Below, in pieces: positions 4,364 through 7,376 of a DNA stretch of 7,376 nucleotides (position 1 is the stretch's first letter; every line of letters begins with the position of its first letter). Below the pieces are notes generated by a model. It was given only the letters and a program-made list of their open reading frames with translations. It was not told the DNA's origin and ran no database searches. Source of the DNA: Actinomycetota bacterium (GTDB lineage: Bacteria > Actinomycetota > Humimicrobiia > Humimicrobiales > Humimicrobiaceae). Where the stretch lies: contig JACIXO010000063.1 of the NCBI GenBank assembly GCA_014360385.1, positions 1 to 7,376 of the forward strand, in the 5' to 3' direction. The position numbers were made by a program, and so were the translations under genes.

Positions 4364-6982
4364 ATGCAAATAGAGAAATTTACCATAAAAGCTCAGGAAG
4401 CTCTTTCCAGAGCACAGAGTATAGCTTTGGAAAATGGGCATCAATATATAGATGATATTCATTTAATGTCCGCTTTGCTCGGACAGGAAGGGAGCGTTGT
4501 GGTTCCCATTCTTCAGAAACTTGAAGTTAATGTCGACGAGCTTAAGAGGAAGATTGATGATGCAGTCCAGAGATATCCTAAAGTTTATGGGCCATCTCAG
4601 ATTTATATTGCTCCTCTTCTTAATGAAATATTAAACAATGCATTTAAGGAAGCAGAGCAATTGAAAGATGAATATGTGAGCACCGAGCATATTTTAATTT
4701 CAATGGCTCAAAGCAGTGGGAAAGTTGGTCAACAATTGAAAAGATATGGGGTCACCAAGGATAGAATATACAGAGCACTTGTGGAAATTAGGGGAGCTCA
4801 GAGAGTTACAGACCAGCATCCTGAAGATAAATATCAAGCTCTACAGAGATTTGGCAAGGACTTAACGGAGCTTGCAAGAAAAGGAAAGCTGGATCCTGTT
4901 ATAGGAAGAGATGATGAAATAAGAAGAGTTATTCAGGTGCTATCCAGAAGGACTAAAAACAACCCTGTTCTTATTGGTGATCCAGGAGTAGGAAAAACTG
5001 CAATTGTGGAAGGTCTGGCTCAACGTATAATCTCTGGCGACGTCCCAGAAGGCTTAAAAGATAAAAGAATATTTGCTCTGGACATGGGTGCCTTGGTGGC
5101 AGGATCGAAATACAGGGGTGAATTTGAAGACAGACTCAAGGCTGTCTTGAAGGAGATATCACAATCTGAGGGGAAAATAATATTGTTTATAGACGAGCTC
5201 CATACTGTCGTTGGTGCTGGTGCTGCAGAAGGAGCAGTTGATGCTTCTAACATATTAAAGCCGATGCTAGCCCGGGGAGAACTTCGTACTATTGGTGCCA
5301 CTACCATAGATGAGTATAGAAAACATATAGAAAAAGATGCTGCATTGGAAAGAAGGTTTCAGCCAATCTATGTTGGTGAGCCTTCTGTAGAAGACACTAT
5401 AGCTATATTGAGAGGGTTAAGAGAAAAGTACGAGGTTCATCATGGAGTAAGGATAAAGGACTCTGCTTTAATTGCTGCTGCAATACTTTCAGATAGATAC
5501 ATTTCGGATAGATTTTTGCCTGATAAAGCTATTGACCTAATAGATGAGGCAGCTTCCAAGCTTAGAATAGAGATTGATAGCATGCCTACTGAGATAGATG
5601 AGGTTGAGAGAAAGATTAAGCAGCTGGAAATAGAAATACAGGCATTAAAGAAAGAGAAAGATAAAGCTTCTCTTGAGAGGATGGAGAAGTTAAAGAAAGA
5701 GCTTGGGGAGTTAAAAGAGAAAAGTGATAGTATGAAGGCTCACTGGGAAAAGGAAAAGGCCATAATTTCCAGCATACGAAGCCTGAAAGAGGAGATAGAG
5801 CAAACAAAGATTGAAGCAGAGAAAGCTGAGAGGGAGGCAGATCTGCAGAGAGCAGCGGAGCTAAGATATGGGAAACTTCTAGAGCTCCAAAAAAGGCTGG
5901 AGGTGGAAAACAAAAAGCTTGAGGAACTTCAGAAAGAACAGAAAATGTTAAAGGAAGAGGTTGATGAAGAAGATGTAGCTGAAATAGTATCCAAGTGGAC
6001 AGGGATTCCTGTTTCGAGACTTGTGGAAGGAGAAATAGAAAAATTAATTCATATGGAAGAAAGATTGAAGCAGAGAGTGGTGGGCCAGGATGAGGCCATA
6101 ACTGCAATTTCTAACGCAATAAGAAGAGCGAGAGCTGGATTACAGGATCCAAATAGGCCTATTGGGTCATTTATATTTTTAGGTCCTACTGGTGTTGGCA
6201 AAACTGAGCTTTCAAGAGCTTTAGCTGAGTTTTTGTTTGATGATGAAAGGGCCATGGTAAGGCTTGACATGTCGGAGTATATGGAAAAGCACACGGTCTC
6301 GAGGCTTATTGGTGCTCCTCCTGGATATGTTGGGTATGAGGAAGGAGGATATCTTACTGAGGCTATAAGAAGAAGACCGTATAGTGTTATACTTCTGGAT
6401 GAGATTGAGAAAGCTCATCCTGATGTGTTTAATATACTGCTACAAATAATGGACGATGGAAGACTAACAGATGGCCATGGGAGAACTGTAGACTTCAAAA
6501 ATACGGTTATAATAATGACCTCTAATATTGGTAGCCAGTGGATTACTGAGCTTGGTGAGAGAGATGAAGAAGAAATGAGAAGCAGGGTAATGGAGGCACT
6601 TAAGGCGCATTTTAAGCCAGAGTTTTTGAATAGAGTGGATGACATAATAATATTCCACAGATTGGGTATCGAGGAGATTAAGAAAATCGTAGAAATTCAG
6701 ATTAAAAATCTTAGAAAAATTCTTGCAGGGAAAAAGCTTACTCTTGACATAACCGATGGAGCTAAGGAACTTCTGGCAAGAGAGGGTTTTGACCCTGTGT
6801 ATGGTGCAAGGCCTTTGAAGAGAGTGATCCAGAATAGGGTTCAGAATGAGCTTGCCATGCGACTTTTGAAAGGTGAGATAAGGGAAGGCGACCACGTTGT
6901 TCTTGATGTTACTGGCCCTGAGGGAAGGATATTGACATTTAAGGTGGAGCCAAGGAAAGAAAAAGAAAAGGTAAGTGTATAG
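4364..6982 (+). CDS. clpB: ATP-dependent chaperone ClpB (Hsp100 disaggregase)
   Basis: Hexameric AAA+ machine that pulls polypeptides out of aggregates through its central pore, in partnership with DnaK and a J-protein. The 872-residue product is near the usual 850-870. In order: N-terminal Clp domain (about 1-145); NBD1 with Walker A GDPGVGKT (205-212), pore loop KYRGE (Y250) and Walker B LFIDELH (D277, E278), with arginine fingers in ALERRF (R330, R331); a Glu/Lys-rich coiled-coil middle domain (about 400-530), the region DnaK contacts and the feature that marks ClpB rather than ClpA/ClpC; then NBD2 with Walker A GPTGVGKT (607-614), pore loop GYVGY (654-658), Walker B VILLDE (D679, E680), FLNRVDD (arginine finger R757) and sensor 2 GARPLKR (814-820). 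No ClpP-binding IGF/L loop was noticed, as expected for a disaggregase. All catalytic residues are present. Identification is certain. Confidence 0.99.
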   Translation: MQIEKFTIKAQEALSRAQSIALENGHQYIDDIHLMSALLGQEGSVVVPILQKLEVNVDELKRKIDDAVQRYPKVYGPSQIYIAPLLNEILNNAFKEAEQLKDEYVSTEHILISMAQSSGKVGQQLKRYGVTKDRIYRALVEIRGAQRVTDQHPEDKYQALQRFGKDLTELARKGKLDPVIGRDDEIRRVIQVLSRRTKNNPVLIGDPGVGKTAIVEGLAQRIISGDVPEGLKDKRIFALDMGALVAGSKYRGEFEDRLKAVLKEISQSEGKIILFIDELHTVVGAGAAEGAVDASNILKPMLARGELRTIGATTIDEYRKHIEKDAALERRFQPIYVGEPSVEDTIAILRGLREKYEVHHGVRIKDSALIAAAILSDRYISDRFLPDKAIDLIDEAASKLRIEIDSMPTEIDEVERKIKQLEIEIQALKKEKDKASLERMEKLKKELGELKEKSDSMKAHWEKEKAIISSIRSLKEEIEQTKIEAEKAEREADLQRAAELRYGKLLELQKRLEVENKKLEELQKEQKMLKEEVDEEDVAEIVSKWTGIPVSRLVEGEIEKLIHMEERLKQRVVGQDEAITAISNAIRRARAGLQDPNRPIGSFIFLGPTGVGKTELSRALAEFLFDDERAMVRLDMSEYMEKHTVSRLIGAPPGYVGYEEGGYLTEAIRRRPYSVILLDEIEKAHPDVFNILLQIMDDGRLTDGHGRTVDFKNTVIIMTSNIGSQWITELGERDEEEMRSRVMEALKAHFKPEFLNRVDDIIIFHRLGIEEIKKIVEIQIKNLRKILAGKKLTLDITDGAKELLAREGFDPVYGARPLKRVIQNRVQNELAMRLLKGEIREGDHVVLDVTGPEGRILTFKVEPRKEKEKVSV

Positions 6983-6987
6983 TTGTA

Positions 6988-7025
6988 TGTGTGTAGGAAA
7001 TTTATCTGTGTGTAGGAAATTTATC
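6988..7025. repeat. Perfect 19-bp tandem repeat after clpB
   Basis: TGTGTGTAGGAAATTTATC occurs twice head to tail (6988-7006 and 7007-7025) with no mismatch, 5 bp after the clpB stop codon. There is no inverted repeat or U-tract here that would act as a terminator. It is probably a recent slippage duplication; a paired protein site is possible. Confidence 0.85.
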
Positions 7026-7054
7026 TTGTGCTACCTAAAAAAGTACCTTGTTGA

Positions 7055-7183
7055 GTTGTCGATGATATTAAATGTACAAGCGTTAGGGGGCTGAATACGG
7101 AATTTCTTGAGAATTTAAAAAGGGTTAAAACAGAAAATATTTTAGAGTTTTTAGAAAATTTAAAGAGATTTTTAGAAAATTAG
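7055..7183 (+). pseudogene. Startless open frame with repeated EFLENLKR peptide
   Basis: This frame is open from just after a TGA (7052-7054) to a TAG (7181-7183), 42 codons, with no ATG, GTG or TTG start (only CTG at 7091 or ATT at 7067). Its C-terminal part contains EFLENLKR at 7100-7123, again at 7145-7168, and a third partial copy, FLEN, at 7169-7180. Between the two full copies five of the eight codons differ, with six base changes, and all are synonymous. That pattern points to selection at the protein level at some time. At the DNA level TTTTTAGAAAATT repeats at 7148 and 7169. The peptide is charged, Leu/Phe-rich and probably helical. I do not recognise the family. It could be the tail of a decayed gene, a small protein with a non-canonical start, or a low-complexity AT-rich accident. 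Confidence 0.35.
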
Positions 7184-7222
7184 TTTAAAAATAGAAAGGA
7201 AAAAGGTGATTTTTAAAAACTA

Positions 7223-7376
7223 ATGAATTTAGAAACTTTATTGCTGGCACTTTTGATATTTATAGGCCGAATTACTGACGTCACCCTGGGGACTATAAGA
7301 GTCAATATGATTGTCAGAAAAAAGAAGGTGATAGCTTCGATAATTGGGTTCTTTGAAGTAGTAATATTTGTGACCG
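7223..7376 (+). CDS. UPF0316/DUF5698-type membrane protein, N-terminal part (cut by window end)
   Basis: The first 51 codons of a gene that continues past the window. The peptide begins MNLETLLLALLIFIGRITDVTLG and goes on TIRVNMIVRKKKVIASIIGFFEVVIFVT. A hydrophobic helix (about 4-14), the R-x-x-D-V-x-L-G-T-x-R segment (16-26), a basic loop RKKK (32-35) and a second hydrophobic helix (about 36-51) with GFFEV match my memory of the UPF0316 family (B. subtilis YebE-like; DUF5698, with DUF2179 usually at the C-terminus). These are small integral membrane proteins of unknown function. The ATG is preceded by AGGTGAT (7204-7210) at about 12 nt, and an in-frame TAA at 7214-7216 rules out an earlier start. 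It lies 240 bp after clpB, so a link with the chaperones is not implied. Confidence 0.8.
   Translation, partial: MNLETLLLALLIFIGRITDVTLGTIRVNMIVRKKKVIASIIGFFEVVIFVT

Noticed and set aside
5616..6107. 163-codon open frame on the minus strand
   Set aside because: It is opposite the coiled-coil part of clpB, is Leu/Pro/Ser-rich as expected for antisense of Glu/Lys-rich coding DNA, and has no family resemblance.
6987..7094. 35-codon frame beginning MCVGNLSVC directly after clpB
   Set aside because: No well-spaced ribosome binding site, it runs through the 19-bp tandem repeat and its composition is not protein-like; noted only because it overlaps the EFLENLKR frame.

Overview
This window is a bacterial heat-shock / protein-disaggregation cluster, with every gene on the + strand: dnaK (Hsp70), a small heat-shock protein (Hsp20), a zinc-finger-less CbpA-type DnaJ, clpB (Hsp100 disaggregase), and the first 51 codons of a UPF0316/DUF5698-type membrane protein cut off by the window end. 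The four complete proteins are intact, have family-typical lengths and keep their visible catalytic motifs.

Organism: the genome is AT-rich, with extremely AT-rich gaps (positions 86-152 contain no G or C) and strong Shine-Dalgarno (SD) sequences of the AGGAGGTGAT type. DnaK carries the roughly 25-residue insertion in its ATPase domain that is typical of diderm bacteria and missing in Bacillus-like monoderms. Together these suggest a low-GC, probably diderm and possibly anaerobic or thermophilic deep-branching lineage. Comparison is with lineages such as Atribacterota, Dictyoglomota or diderm Firmicutes; the exact placement is an inference I cannot settle from this window.

Layout: 1-175 is an A/T-only type leader with two near-identical AT repeats. 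dnaK is 176-2122. A 127-bp gap holds a hairpin, a 9-bp tandem repeat and a structured leader that could hide the hsp20 SD. hsp20 is 2250-2693. A 492-bp gap starts with two hairpin terminator candidates and continues as an AT-rich leader for the J-protein gene. cbpA/dnaJ is 3186-4202. A 161-bp gap contains a TATAAT box. clpB is 4364-6982. A 240-bp gap carries a perfect 19-bp tandem repeat and an apparent remnant or unstarted small reading frame with a repeated EFLENLKR peptide. The UPF0316 gene starts at 7223.

How they work together (family knowledge): Hsp20 binds unfolding proteins and keeps them in a reachable state, the J-protein passes clients to DnaK and stimulates its ATPase, and DnaK loads aggregates onto ClpB, which threads them apart. 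The nucleotide exchange factor GrpE and the repressor HrcA, often next to dnaK, are not inside this window, and I see no CIRCE operator. The gaps between genes are long and structured, so the genes may be separate units co-regulated by an unknown signal rather than one tight operon. The most interesting leads are regulatory: a possible RNA thermometer before hsp20, a TGAATA motif recurring in the gaps, and the broken EFLENLKR reading frame.
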